Assembly: GCA_964512635.1 (NCBI GenBank)
Contig: CAZEJB010000011.1
Coordinates: 1 to 64,000 of the forward strand
DNA from: JADZFO01 sp964512635
GTDB lineage: Bacteria > 4484-113 > JAFGCY01
Length of the DNA: 64,000 nucleotides
Reading direction: 5' to 3'
The notes beneath the pieces were generated by a model, which saw nothing but the letters and a program-made list of their open reading frames with translations, did no database searches and was not told where the DNA came from. The position numbers and the translations under genes are program-made. Shown one piece after another: positions 30,901-39,682 of this stretch; the stretch's first letter is position 1; every line of letters starts with the position of its first letter.

Positions 30901-33357
30901 ATGAACGGCCCACGCAAGGGGTCCGGTCAGCGCAGGCTGCGCCGGTCTGAAATCTATAACATCACCCGCCTGGCACTGGTCATCGCCGTGCTTGGACTCA
31001 TCTTCGGGGCTGTCTATACGGTGGCCCGGGCGCAGGGTGGCGACCGCAAGATCGTGCCGCCGCCGGTGCCCATCCCGATGCCGATCCCACCGCAGCACCC
31101 GATCATCCAGCGTGATCTGACGTTGACGGATATGAAGGTGGATATCAAGGTCACGGGTGGCGTGGCCAGCACGACTATCCGCCAGACCCTGCGCAACGAC
31201 AACCAGTGGGTTGCCGAGGGCCAGTACATGCTGCCCCTGCCCGCCGGCGCCAATGTCAGCGGCTTTGCGCTGATTGACGGCGACCAGCGCCTGGAGCCGC
31301 AGACCCTGCCGAAGGATGAGGCCCGCCGGGTTTATGAAGACATCGTGCGCAAGATGCGCGACCCGGGACTGCTGGAGTACATCAACTCGACCACCTTCAG
31401 CGTGGCGGTCTTTCCCTTCCAGCCCGGCCAGAGCCGCACGGTGGAGGTTTCCTTCAGCCAGACCCTCGGCGGCACGACCGAGCTGCAAAGCTATCTGCTG
31501 CCGCTGCGCTGGGCCGGCTGGAGCCGCATCGGGGACTACAACGGTGTGCCCTTCACGCTGACCTACGACATCGACAGCAGCTATCCCCTGGGCACCATCA
31601 GCAGCCCGACCTTTGGCCTGAGCGTCAACCGCAACGGCGACAACAAGGCCTCCGGCAGCTATGAGGGCAAGCTGACGCACTTCGGCAACGACTTCACGCT
31701 GAACATCGGCCGCCGCTCTGGCGATTTCGGCGCGAGCCTGCTTTTGTATCCCGGCGACAAGGGCGAAGACGGCTACTTCCTGCTCTCTCTGCTGGCCGCG
31801 CTGCCCAGGGACGCCAAGTACGTGCCTAAGGACGTGCTCTTCGTCTTTGACAAGAGCGGCTCGATGAGCGGCGACAAAATCGAGCAGGCCAAGGGCGCCC
31901 TGCGCTATGTGCTCGGCCGCCTGCAAAGCGAGGACCGCTTCAACCTGATCTACTTCAGCGACGGTGTGAACCCGGTGTTCGAGGGGCTCAAGCCGGCCAG
32001 CGCGGATAACACCGCGGCGGCGCGCAGCGCGGTGGACGGCCTCACCGCCGACGGCGGGACCGACATCAACTCCGCGCTGAGCCAGGGCTCCGACATGCTG
32101 CGCGGCGGGGGTAAGCAGGAGCTCGGAAGCCGCCCGCGCTATGTGGTCTTCCTCACCGACGGTCAGCCGACCGTGGGCGAGACCAATATCGACAGCATCA
32201 TCGCCAACGCCAAGAGCAAGTTCGACCCCAGCGTGAAGCTCTTCGTCTTCGGCTGCGGCTACGACGTCAACACAACCCTGCTGGACACCCTGAGCTATGA
32301 CCACCATGGCTCCGCGAGCTATGTCAGCGAGGGCGAGGACATCGAGGTCAAGGTCAGCCAGTTCTATGCCAAGATCGCCAGCCCGGCGCTGATCGACCTG
32401 AAGCTGAACCTCGACGGCCTGGATGAATATGACATCACCCCGGCGCAGCTGCCGGACCTGTTCCACAATACCGAGCTGTTTATCAGCGGGCGTTATCGGG
32501 GCACGCCAGGCAGCGTGACGGTTAACGTCAGCGGCTCCGGCGACGGCGGCAAGCAGCGCACTTACACCGCGAAGGTGACGCCGGTCAGCGGCCGCCAGAA
32601 CAACCAGGTGGCGCGGCTGTGGGCCACCCGTAAGGTCTCCTTCCTCCTCGACCAGATCCGCCTGAAGGGCGACAACCAGGAGTTGATCAATGAGGTCGAC
32701 CGCCTGGCCACGCGCTTTGGCATCGTCACGCCCTACACCAGCTATCTGATCACCGAGCCGGGCATGTACTTCGACCGCGATGCCCGCAACGCCCAGCTGC
32801 TGGACGGCATGATCGCCGCCCGCGAGGATGAGTCCGGCGAGATGGCGGTGGGCCGCAGTAAGCAGGCCCAGATGAACCAGGCCGCGGATAACGCCGCGGC
32901 GCCGCAGAGCGCGGGCGCCACGGCCGGCGGTGGCGGCGGCACGCCAGGCAATCTCTTCGACCCGATGTATGGCCAGCCGGCCCCGGCGCCCAAGGCCGAG
33001 AAGGACCGCAAGGGCGGCAGCGCCGACAGCAGCACGACAGTGAACTACGTCAACAGCCAGACCTTCGTCCGCCAGGGCGATGGCGCGCCGGACAAGGAAG
33101 GCCGCGCGCAATACCAGTGGGTTGATGCCCGCTACGAGGCCAAGAGCCAGCGCAGCATCAAGGTCCAGGCCTACAGCAGCGAGTACTTCGAGCTGCTCGA
33201 TGAGTACCCGGAGCTGGGTGACTACCTGTCTCAGGGCGAGAATGTAGTGCTCGTGCTGAATGATAAGCTGGTGCTCGAGACGACCCTCGCGGAAGTCAAG
33301 CTGAGCAGCAGTGAGCTGCGCGAGCTTAAGGAAGCTATCTCTGATTCAAATCTCTAG
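30901..33357 (+). CDS. VIT and von Willebrand factor A domain protein, membrane-anchored or secreted
   Basis: 818 aa. Basic N-terminus, then one hydrophobic helix (ITRLALVIAVLGLIFGAVYT). A VIT domain spans ~55-190 (TTIRQTLRNDNQWVAEGQYMLPLP; DEARRVYEDIV; SFSQTLGG). The vWA domain spans ~310-490 with the MIDAS motif DKSGSMSG and LTDGQPTVGETN. A C-terminal region follows with a Gly/Ala/Pro linker (SAGATAGGGGG) and a compact ending. The layout resembles inter-alpha-trypsin inhibitor heavy-chain-like bacterial proteins (metal-dependent ligand adhesion). ATG 30901 has GGGAGGG upstream. Confidence 0.88.
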   Translation: MNGPRKGSGQRRLRRSEIYNITRLALVIAVLGLIFGAVYTVARAQGGDRKIVPPPVPIPMPIPPQHPIIQRDLTLTDMKVDIKVTGGVASTTIRQTLRNDNQWVAEGQYMLPLPAGANVSGFALIDGDQRLEPQTLPKDEARRVYEDIVRKMRDPGLLEYINSTTFSVAVFPFQPGQSRTVEVSFSQTLGGTTELQSYLLPLRWAGWSRIGDYNGVPFTLTYDIDSSYPLGTISSPTFGLSVNRNGDNKASGSYEGKLTHFGNDFTLNIGRRSGDFGASLLLYPGDKGEDGYFLLSLLAALPRDAKYVPKDVLFVFDKSGSMSGDKIEQAKGALRYVLGRLQSEDRFNLIYFSDGVNPVFEGLKPASADNTAAARSAVDGLTADGGTDINSALSQGSDMLRGGGKQELGSRPRYVVFLTDGQPTVGETNIDSIIANAKSKFDPSVKLFVFGCGYDVNTTLLDTLSYDHHGSASYVSEGEDIEVKVSQFYAKIASPALIDLKLNLDGLDEYDITPAQLPDLFHNTELFISGRYRGTPGSVTVNVSGSGDGGKQRTYTAKVTPVSGRQNNQVARLWATRKVSFLLDQIRLKGDNQELINEVDRLATRFGIVTPYTSYLITEPGMYFDRDARNAQLLDGMIAAREDESGEMAVGRSKQAQMNQAADNAAAPQSAGATAGGGGGTPGNLFDPMYGQPAPAPKAEKDRKGGSADSSTTVNYVNSQTFVRQGDGAPDKEGRAQYQWVDARYEAKSQRSIKVQAYSSEYFELLDEYPELGDYLSQGENVVLVLNDKLVLETTLAEVKLSSSELRELKEAISDSNL

Positions 33358-33505
33358 GTAGCCGGGGAGACAGGTCGCGGCGACGCGGCGGCGGAATGGG
33401 CGCTCTGGATCGGACGCATCAGTCGCGGGTCCAGGGCTCCGCCGCCGGGAAGTGGCGGCCTGTCTCCACGGTGCCTGGGATTGGCGCTGCATTGCAGCGT
33501 CATCC

Positions 33506-33668
33506 GTCGAAGGTCGATAGTCGCAGGTCGATTTTGGCTAAAGAGCCGATCCCGTAATCACGTTGCCGCCTGGGCTTTTTTTGGCCCTTGACTGCATCAC
33601 TGGCCCGTTCGGCGCTGGGAAGTACAAGATCGACCATCGACTTATCGACCATCGACATATCGACTGCG
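33506..33668. repeat. Heptamer repeats (GTCGAWR) as inverted arms
   Basis: Left arm 33506-33533 is GTCGAAG-GTCGATA-GTCGCAG-GTCGATT. The right arm 33628-33668 read on the minus strand has five GTCGAT words spaced 7-8 bp. Same family as 15931-16061, again upstream of a leaderless gene. Confidence 0.85.
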
Positions 33669-33727
33669 TCTCAGCGCGCGATGCTGGCACTCATCCCCGA
33701 GCTTATGGCCCGTGAGACAGCCGCGAC

Positions 33728-33733
33728 TAGAAT
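33728..33733 (+). promoter_or_regulatory. -10 box of the leaderless saccharopine-dehydrogenase-like gene
   Basis: TAGAAT, six bases (AGTCCC), then ATG 33740. Confidence 0.6.
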
Positions 33734-33739
33734 AGTCCC

Positions 33740-34930
33740 ATGGATCGCATCAACGTCGTCGTCCTCGGCGCCGGGATGGTCGGGGGCTTCATCGCCCGCG
33801 AACTGGCCCGGGTCAACCATCTGCAAGTCACGGTCTGCGACCACAGCGCCTCCGCGCTGGAGCAGTGCCAGGCCGCGGCTCTGTCGATCGAAGCGCCGCT
33901 TTCGACGAATCAGGTTGACCTGTCCGACATGGACCTGCTGCGCAAGTGCATCGAGGAGGCGCAGATCGTCGTCGGGGCAGTGCCGGGCTGGCTGGGCTAT
34001 GCCATGCTGCGCACGGTGATCGAGGCCGGCAAGCACTGCGTTGATATCTCCTTCTTTCCCGAAGATGCGCTTGGCCTGGATGCGCTGGCCCGCGAGCGGG
34101 GCGTCTGCGCCGTGGTCGACTGCGGCGTGATGCCGGGGCTCGGCGGCATGCTTGGCGTGCGACTGGCCGGCCATCTGGCCGAGCCCCGCAGCCTGTCGAT
34201 CCAGGTCGGGGGCCTGCCGGTAGAGCGGCGCTGGCCCCTGCAGTACAAGGCGCCCTTCAGCCCGGTTGATGTGATCGAGGAGTATGTGCGCCCGGCGCGG
34301 GTACGCAGCCAGGGCGAGATCGTGACCGTCCCGGCGCTGAGCGGAGTGGAGCATGTCGAACTGCCGGGCATCGGCAGCCTCGAGAGCTTTTACACCGACG
34401 GCCTGCGGACCCTGCTGACAAGCATGGACCTGCCGGACATGGAGGAGCGCACCCTGCGTTATCCCGGCACGGCGGCGCAGATGCGCTTTCTGCGCGAGCT
34501 GGGGCTCTTTGACGACGAGCCGATCCTGCTGCGCGCCGCGGACGGCGAAAGCATGGCGCGGATCGTGCCGGCGGCCTTCACCGCCCGCCTGCTGGAGAAG
34601 CACTGGCGGCTGAGCCCCGGCGAGCGCGAGTTCACCTTCATGCGCGTGGAAGTCGGCGGCACGGACAGCGACGGCAACGAAGCCCTGGAGCGCTGCGACC
34701 TGCTGGATTTCGGGGTGGCGCCGAGCGAGGCCGAGCCGCTGGCAGCCAGCTCGATGAGCCGCACCACCGGCTATCCGGCGATTATCGCGACCCAGCTGAT
34801 GGCAGCCGGGCGCATCGTCAAGCCGGGCGTGCACGCGCCGGAGACCCTGGCCCACGACGACGAGCTGTGGCAGCTCTTCCACGACGGCGTGAAGGGCTAC
34901 GGCGTGAGCATGGAGTTCAGCCGGCTGTAG
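33740..34930 (+). CDS. Saccharopine dehydrogenase-family oxidoreductase
   Basis: 396 aa. N-terminal Rossmann fold VVLGAGMVGGFIARELA (residues ~6-22), acidic residue at the end of the second strand (VCDHS), then IVVGAVPGWLGYAML and HCVDISFFPEDAL. The catalytic/substrate domain has CGVMPGLGGMLG and QVGGLPVERRWPLQYKAPFS, features of the lysine 6-dehydrogenase/LYS9-like branch. It may make or use saccharopine or a related amino acid semialdehyde; the substrate is not certain. It is transcribed alone. Confidence 0.85.
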   Translation: MDRINVVVLGAGMVGGFIARELARVNHLQVTVCDHSASALEQCQAAALSIEAPLSTNQVDLSDMDLLRKCIEEAQIVVGAVPGWLGYAMLRTVIEAGKHCVDISFFPEDALGLDALARERGVCAVVDCGVMPGLGGMLGVRLAGHLAEPRSLSIQVGGLPVERRWPLQYKAPFSPVDVIEEYVRPARVRSQGEIVTVPALSGVEHVELPGIGSLESFYTDGLRTLLTSMDLPDMEERTLRYPGTAAQMRFLRELGLFDDEPILLRAADGESMARIVPAAFTARLLEKHWRLSPGEREFTFMRVEVGGTDSDGNEALERCDLLDFGVAPSEAEPLAASSMSRTTGYPAIIATQLMAAGRIVKPGVHAPETLAHDDELWQLFHDGVKGYGVSMEFSRL

Positions 34931-34980
34931 GGGCCGAGCATCGCCTCGGCCCGGAGGAGTGACCTTAGTCCGCATCTTTC

Positions 34981-35008
34981 TTGTAGGGACGTGGGCATGT
35001 CCCCGCCC
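34981..35008 (-). repeat. REP palindrome
   Basis: TTGTAGGGACGTGGGCATGT then CCCCGCCC, followed by CCAGTCTGATG, which also flanks the REP at 15183. Confidence 0.75.
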
Positions 35009-35134
35009 TATTGCCCAGTCTGATGCGCTGCTGATTTAGCTCTGCGGTTTTATTCTCCACAGAGAGCACAGAGAGCACAGAGCCGGAACCAGAGTGGGCT
35101 CAATAGAGAGCGAGAACACCGAGTTTCACCGAGC

Positions 35135-35686
35135 TCATTTCACTGGCTCAATGCAGGCCATCTTTGAATTGAATGGGACCATTACATACAGCTCTCCACT
35201 CATGGCATAGCCTTTCCATTGAGGCTGAACATTCTTGATCCGCAAACGATATGAGCCTGTCTTGAATCCAGGAATATAGCTCCAGCCGAAGTCAGGGCTG
35301 GAGCTGCTGCGCTTCCAGTCTGCCTCATAGCTTACCAGCACCTTCGCTGCATTTCCATCAACGATTACGCTTGACTTTGTCTTCCCTTCCACCCGGCAGA
35401 ATGGTCCTAATTTGCTGGAAGGCGCGACATGAAGAAGGTGTATCTCAGGAGACCAGTAGTTGTAACCATCTCTGATTGAAGCCGTGATGCTGTCGCCCCT
35501 CAGCCTGGCAGCACTGTGCATTGTTGGAATCCAGGAAGGAGTCCCAGTTGCGACAGTCATGAACATCCAAGTGATAACGATCAACAAGGCGGTTGCCAGC
35601 ATGGCTTTTGCCCCAGGGCTCAGCCCGCCCTTTGGCATTGAGGGCTGGTCTTCGTCAGACCTGCCTTGCTGTGGAGGTTCATTCAT
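35135..35686 (-). CDS. Single-pass membrane protein of unknown function, in a repeat-flanked unit
   Basis: 183 aa. A Gln/Asp-rich N-terminus, one transmembrane segment (AMLATALLIVITWMFMTVA) and a ~125-residue outer domain with FCRVEGKTKSSVIVDGNAAK, VSYEADWKRSSSSPDFGW and SYRLRIKNVQPQWKGYAMS. AT-richer than neighbours. The reading frame continues far upstream only by chance across repeat DNA. ATG 35686 is chosen because TATCAT ends six bases before it. The gene lies between inverted nonamer arms. Not recognised. Confidence 0.65.
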   Translation of the reverse strand: MNEPPQQGRSDEDQPSMPKGGLSPGAKAMLATALLIVITWMFMTVATGTPSWIPTMHSAARLRGDSITASIRDGYNYWSPEIHLLHVAPSSKLGPFCRVEGKTKSSVIVDGNAAKVLVSYEADWKRSSSSPDFGWSYIPGFKTGSYRLRIKNVQPQWKGYAMSGELYVMVPFNSKMACIEPVK

Positions 35687-35692
35687 ATCAGG

Positions 35693-35698
35693 ATGATA
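35693..35698 (-). promoter_or_regulatory. -10 box of the leaderless 35135-35686 gene
   Basis: Minus strand TATCAT, six bases (CCTGAT), then ATG 35686. Confidence 0.6.
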
Positions 35699-35834
35699 AC
35701 CGCCTGCAGCCTTGGCGGTTTCTCGGCTGCTTCTCCGAGCTGCGGATTCCCAATTCGTACTCTGTGTTCTCTGTGCTCTCTGTGGTGAATCAAGACCTTC
35801 GCGCAGCTCTGTCACGCACCGGATTGAAGATGCA

Positions 35835-35977
35835 TGCAAGGATGCCTGCGCTCCAGTGGGATGCAGACTAAAGTCTGCGCTCCGACAGAAGACGGGCGCA
35901 TATCCATGCGCCCCTAAAAGAAAGATGCGGGCAGGGTGCCCGCGCTCCAGTAGGGGCAGCCGGCCGGCTGCCCCTAC
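35835..35977. repeat. Cluster of four REP-like palindromes
   Basis: ATGCAGACTAAAGTCTGCGC, GGGCGCATATCCATGCGCCC, GCGGGCAGGGTGCCCGC and AGGGGCAGCCGGCCGGCTGC(CCCT), several followed by GCTCCAGT. The last one contains the copA stop codon. Confidence 0.8.
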
Positions 35978-38352
35978 CTTCTGAGCCGCAGGCTGTTGCT
36001 CACTACGCTGAGGCTGCTGGCCGCCATTGCCGCGCCGGCGATCACCGGGCTGAGCAGCCAGCCGGTGATGGGGTAAAGCGCCCCGGCTGCGATCGGGATG
36101 CCCAGCACGTTGTAGACAAAGGCGAAGAAGAGGTTCTGGCGAATAATCTGCATCGTGCGCCGCGCCAGCCGCAGCCCGGCGGCCACATCCCGCGGGTCGC
36201 TTTTGACCAGGGTGATATCCGCGGCCTCGATGGCGATGTCGCTGCCCGCGCCCATCGCGATGCCAAGGTCGGCCGCTACGAGTGCCGGGGCGTCGTTGAC
36301 GCCGTCGCCGACCATCGCCACACGTTTCCCGGCGGCCTGCAGGCGCTTGATCTGCGCGCTCTTGTCCGCCGGCAGGACTTCCGCCAGCACGACCTCGTCC
36401 GCGCCGGCATCGGCGCCTGCGACTCCCTGTTCCAGCAGGCCAAGCTGGGTTGCGATTGCCAGCGCCACTTCGCGCTTGTCCCCGGACAGCAGCATTACGC
36501 GGATGCCCATTTCCCTGAGTTGTGCGATGGCCTCGGCGCTGCCGCGGCGCGGCGTATCGGCCAGGCCCAGTACGCCCACAGGCTGCTCGTCGAGCACCAC
36601 AAACAGCGGGGTCTGGCCCGCAGCGGCGAGCTCGGCGCCGATGCCGCGCAGCTCCTGCCACTGCTCCGCGCTTAGCTTCAGCGCCTGGGATTCGTGGAAG
36701 CGCAGCGAGCCGACCTGAACCACCTGGCCCGCGACCGCGGCAATGACGCCCAGGCCAGAGAAGGATTCAAATGCCGTTGTCACCCGCAGCTCGATACCGC
36801 GCGCCCTGGCCGCCCGCACCAGCGCCCGGGCCAGCGGGTGCTCGCTGGGGCCTTCGGCGGCGGCGGCCCAGGCCAGCAGGTCCTTTTCACTGCTGCGTCC
36901 CAGCGGACGCAGGCTGAGCAGCTCAGGCGTGCCGGAGGTCAGGGTGCCGGTCTTGTCGAAGACGACTGTATCGATCCGACCGGCGGTTTCAATCGCCGCG
37001 CCGTTGCGGAAGAGGATGCCCAGCTCCGCGCCGCGGCCGGAGGCCACCAGCACGGCGGTCGGCGTGGCCAGGCCGAGTGCGCAGGGGCAGGCGATGATCA
37101 GCACGGCCACTGCCGGGACGAAGGCCGCGGCCAGGCGCTCGACCGATTCCCCGCTGGTGCCAAGGAAGTACCAGATGATGAAGGTCAGGATCGCGATGCC
37201 GAAGACGACGGGCACAAAGACCGCGCTGATCTGGTCGGCGAGGCGCTGAACCGGAGCCTTGGAGCCCTGGGCGCTTTCGACCAGTTTGATGATTCCGGCC
37301 AGCAGGGTGTCCTTACCGGTTTTTGTCACCTCGTACTTCAGCGCACCCTGGGCTGTGTTGACAGTTCCGGCAAACACGGGACTGCCGGGGCCCTTGTCCT
37401 GGGGCAGGCTTTCGCCCGAAAGCATGGACTCGTCAATGCTGGAGCTGCCTTCGATAACCGTGCCGTCGAGCGGCACCTTCGCGCCGGGACGCAGCAGCAC
37501 AATCGTCCCGGGCAGCAGTTCCTCAATTGGCACTTCGATCTCGGTGTCATCACGAATCACGGTGGCAGTCTTCGCCTGCAGGCTCAGCAGGCGCTTGAGG
37601 GCCTGGCTGGCGCGACCGCGGGCGCGGGCCTCCATGAAGCGGCCGAGCAGAACAAGGATGGTGACCATCGCCGCGACTTCAAAGTAGACCGCCGGGAGGT
37701 GAGTGACATGCTCGCTTAGGAACAGCCCAGGCCAGATCACTACTGCCGCGCTGTATAGGAACGCAGACAGGGTCCCGATAGAGATGAGCGTATCCATGTT
37801 GGCCTGACCGCGGATGGTCGAGCGCAGCATGGCCGTGTGGAAGGCCGCGCCGCTGAAGAAGACCACGATCGCCGTGGCCAGCAGTTCGAAGTATTGACGG
37901 CCGGGGAACATCAGCGCTTCGATAGCGGCATTGCCGAAGAGGTGCGCCATGCCAAGCACGCCGACGGGGATGCCGAGGATCAGGGCGACGATCAGGCGCA
38001 GCCGCAGGGCGCCTTCCTCTTCGTTCAGGTGCGCCGCGTGAAGGTCCTCGGCGCTCGGCCCGCCGTGGCCGCTGTGCTCATCGACCACGATGGCGCGATA
38101 GCCCGTAGAGTCAACGGCTCGGCCTATCTGCGCCGGGCTGGTCTGTGCGGGGTCGAAGCTGACCTGGGCGGTCTGGGTCGCGAGGTTAACGCTGGCCGAC
38201 TGCACACCGGGAGCCTTCTTCAGTGCGGCTTCAACCGTGCTGACACAGGCTGCGCAGTGCATGCCGAGGATCGGCATGTGCATCGTCTCTACGGCCGGCA
38301 GCTCGCTGGCAGGCGGCGCGCCATGTCCATGATGCTGTACTTGTTTGTCCAT
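35974..38352 (-). CDS. copA: Copper-translocating P1B-type ATPase
   Basis: 792 aa copper exporter of the inner membrane. His-rich start (QVQHHGHGAPP), one N-terminal heavy-metal domain with MHCAAC, then eight predicted helices. CPCALGLATP is the transport motif, DKTGTLTSG the phosphorylated Asp, SEHPLARAL the nucleotide-binding His-Pro, GDGVNDAPAL the hinge. ATG 38352 follows the longer frame by 11 codons and gives the natural N-terminus. It lies 161 bp after the chaperone gene copZ on the same strand, separated by a 24 bp perfect inverted repeat. Its stop codon falls in a REP. Confidence 0.95.
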   Translation of the reverse strand: MDKQVQHHGHGAPPASELPAVETMHMPILGMHCAACVSTVEAALKKAPGVQSASVNLATQTAQVSFDPAQTSPAQIGRAVDSTGYRAIVVDEHSGHGGPSAEDLHAAHLNEEEGALRLRLIVALILGIPVGVLGMAHLFGNAAIEALMFPGRQYFELLATAIVVFFSGAAFHTAMLRSTIRGQANMDTLISIGTLSAFLYSAAVVIWPGLFLSEHVTHLPAVYFEVAAMVTILVLLGRFMEARARGRASQALKRLLSLQAKTATVIRDDTEIEVPIEELLPGTIVLLRPGAKVPLDGTVIEGSSSIDESMLSGESLPQDKGPGSPVFAGTVNTAQGALKYEVTKTGKDTLLAGIIKLVESAQGSKAPVQRLADQISAVFVPVVFGIAILTFIIWYFLGTSGESVERLAAAFVPAVAVLIIACPCALGLATPTAVLVASGRGAELGILFRNGAAIETAGRIDTVVFDKTGTLTSGTPELLSLRPLGRSSEKDLLAWAAAAEGPSEHPLARALVRAARARGIELRVTTAFESFSGLGVIAAVAGQVVQVGSLRFHESQALKLSAEQWQELRGIGAELAAAGQTPLFVVLDEQPVGVLGLADTPRRGSAEAIAQLREMGIRVMLLSGDKREVALAIATQLGLLEQGVAGADAGADEVVLAEVLPADKSAQIKRLQAAGKRVAMVGDGVNDAPALVAADLGIAMGAGSDIAIEAADITLVKSDPRDVAAGLRLARRTMQIIRQNLFFAFVYNVLGIPIAAGALYPITGWLLSPVIAGAAMAASSLSVVSNSLRLRR

Positions 38353-38366
38353 TAGGATTAAATCAA

Positions 38367-38500
38367 ACAGGAGACACAGAGGCACAGAGTACTTGAGGGG
38401 GTGTCGGCTCCATTGATGGAAGTGATCAAGCGACTGACCGAGAATATCTGGTCATTCTGCTCGCCACCCTCATAAAACTCTGTGCCTCTGTGTCTCCTGT
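38367..38500. repeat. 24 bp perfect inverted repeat (CACAGAGRC type) between copZ and copA
   Basis: 38367-38390 and 38477-38500 are exact reverse complements: ACAGGAGACACAGAGGCACA(GAGT) and its partner, with an 86 bp loop. A very stable hairpin in a copZ-copA transcript. Confidence 0.9.
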
Positions 38501-38513
38501 GAATCTTCTTCTT

Positions 38514-38789
38514 TCAGGCCGTTGCTGGGCTTACGCTGTAGCCGCTGGCCTTGACCGCCTCGCTAAGCGCGCCGACGCTGGTCTGCGCAGGGTCATAGCT
38601 GACCACTGCAGTGCCCTTGATGTGGCTGACTTCCGCCGAACTCACACCGGGGATTTCCAGCAGCGCAGCCTTGACTTTGCTGCTGCAGCCTCCGCAGTGC
38701 ATCCCGCCGACCGCCAGCACTGCGCTAAGCTGTTCCTGCTGGGGATCCGATCCGTTCACGTGGCTGGCCTGACCCTTGCTTTCTGACAT
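38514..38789 (-). CDS. copZ: Heavy-metal-associated domain protein, CopZ-like copper chaperone
   Basis: 91 aa. A ~22-residue polar leader precedes one HMA ferredoxin-like fold with MHCGGC (Cu(I)-binding Cys pair) and SYDPAQTSVGALSEAVKASGY. Expected to hand copper to CopA. ATG 38789 is favoured by GGAGGAAG upstream; ATG 38810 in the same frame overlaps the -10 region. Its promoter holds a perfect palindrome (38815-38835), so copper-dependent control is likely. Confidence 0.88.
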   Translation of the reverse strand: MSESKGQASHVNGSDPQQEQLSAVLAVGGMHCGGCSSKVKAALLEIPGVSSAEVSHIKGTAVVSYDPAQTSVGALSEAVKASGYSVSPATA

Positions 38790-38814
38790 GGCTGCTTCCT
38801 CCAGCTTCATTATA

Positions 38815-38835
38815 TCTACTATTATGCATAGTAGA
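38815..38835. promoter_or_regulatory. 21 bp palindromic operator over the copZ promoter
   Basis: TCTACTAT-TATGC-ATAGTAGA with perfect 8 bp arms. The minus-strand -10 CATAAT (38826-38821) lies inside it. A copper sensor such as a CopY-, CsoR- or ArsR-type repressor could bind; no regulator gene is adjacent. Confidence 0.65.
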
Positions 38836-38860
38836 CTTAAGTGACTGCAAACAAGTCGAC

Positions 38861-39676
38861 TTAAACATCCTGGGCCGCGTGGATGCCCCAGTAATGAGTC
38901 AGCTGCAAATCCTCTGGCAGGTCGCTGCCGTGCGTGCCCTTGCCGGTCTCGGGGTCGATGTGGCTGCCGTGGTCAGGGATAAAGCAGACCGCCCAGTCCA
39001 GATCGCGCCAGGCCTTGCCTGCGGCATCACTGAGCGCCTCAAAGCTGCCCATGTGCCCGCGGAAGGCCTCGAGGCACTCAGGGCTCTCAGGCGTTGTCAG
39101 ATGGAGCATGTCGTCATAGCCCGGCTGATAGGCGACGATGACGTCATGCTGTTCGCTGGCCAGCAGCTCAAGCGCGCGGCGCTCCACCGCGGCGTCGTCT
39201 GGCTCGGTAAAGTAGTCGATAGCCCGTTCGCGGAAGATGATGTCCATGCTGCAGTCCACCACTGCGATGTTGGCGCAGCGTTTGCCGGCGCGCACCAGTG
39301 CATCGAAGAAACTGTCGGTGCGCTGCAGCGGCCGTTCGTACTTCTGAATTCCGTGCTGCGCGGGATAGGCGCCGGTAAAGATACTGCTGAAGCAGACCGG
39401 CGTGACCGTGGGCATAACGGACTCCAGCTCAACGCTGATCGGTGCTGTTCTTTCAAAGAGCTGTTGGTAGGGCCCCCCATACTTTTCCAGCAGCCAGCGG
39501 CCCAGGGCATCCGGGGCGAAGATCAGCAGCCGGTCCACAGGCTTATCGCCGATGGCGGCCTGCTTCGCCGCCAGCACCGGCTCAAATGCTGCGCTGCGGG
39601 CCAGGGCTGGCGGTTCGACGCCCAGCAGGGCGCAGAGCGTCGGCGTGATCGAGGTCAGGTCGCGGGCTGTGGTCAT
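38861..39676 (-). CDS. Alkaline phosphatase superfamily (phosphodiesterase/pyrophosphatase-like) protein
   Basis: 271 aa. RLLIFAPDALGRWLLE is the first metal-ligand strand (Asp), VMPTVTPVCFSSIFTGAYPAQHGI the segment that normally bears the nucleophile Thr/Ser, VVDCSMDIIF, YQPGYDDMLH and FIPDHGSHIDPETGKGTHG the remaining metal ligands. Cytoplasmic: no signal peptide. Shorter than most nucleotide pyrophosphatases. ATG 39676 rather than TTG 39679 fits TATCAT with six bases between. Substrate unknown. Confidence 0.8.
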   Translation of the reverse strand: MTTARDLTSITPTLCALLGVEPPALARSAAFEPVLAAKQAAIGDKPVDRLLIFAPDALGRWLLEKYGGPYQQLFERTAPISVELESVMPTVTPVCFSSIFTGAYPAQHGIQKYERPLQRTDSFFDALVRAGKRCANIAVVDCSMDIIFRERAIDYFTEPDDAAVERRALELLASEQHDVIVAYQPGYDDMLHLTTPESPECLEAFRGHMGSFEALSDAAGKAWRDLDWAVCFIPDHGSHIDPETGKGTHGSDLPEDLQLTHYWGIHAAQDV

Positions 39677-39682
39677 CAAGTG

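Larger units (their letters stand above)
33358..33739. other. 382 bp intergenic region with a long hairpin and heptamer arms
   Basis: GGAGACAGG (33366-33374) pairs with CCTGTCTCC (33459-33467); CGGCGGCGG and CCGCCGCC lie inside, so a ~100 base hairpin can form after the VWA gene. Then come the GTCGA heptamer arms and the next promoter. No gene. Confidence 0.6.
35058..35786. repeat. Nonamer arms (CACAGAGAG) inverted around one gene
   Basis: Left arm 35058-35084 is CACAGAGAG x2 then CACAGAGCC. The right arm 35761-35786 read on the minus strand is CACCACAGAGAGCACAGAGA then ACACAGA. The arms flank the 35135-35686 gene and its promoter. Confidence 0.8.

Noticed and set aside
30796..33111. 771-codon minus-strand frame opposite the VIT/VWA gene
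   Set aside because: VIT, MIDAS and signal features are all on the plus strand; the minus frame is a composition artefact.
35687..36661. Upstream extension of the 35135 gene frame to 508 codons
   Set aside because: It crosses repeat DNA and the copA 3' end; codon content is Arg/Gly-rich noise. The real start is ATG 35686.
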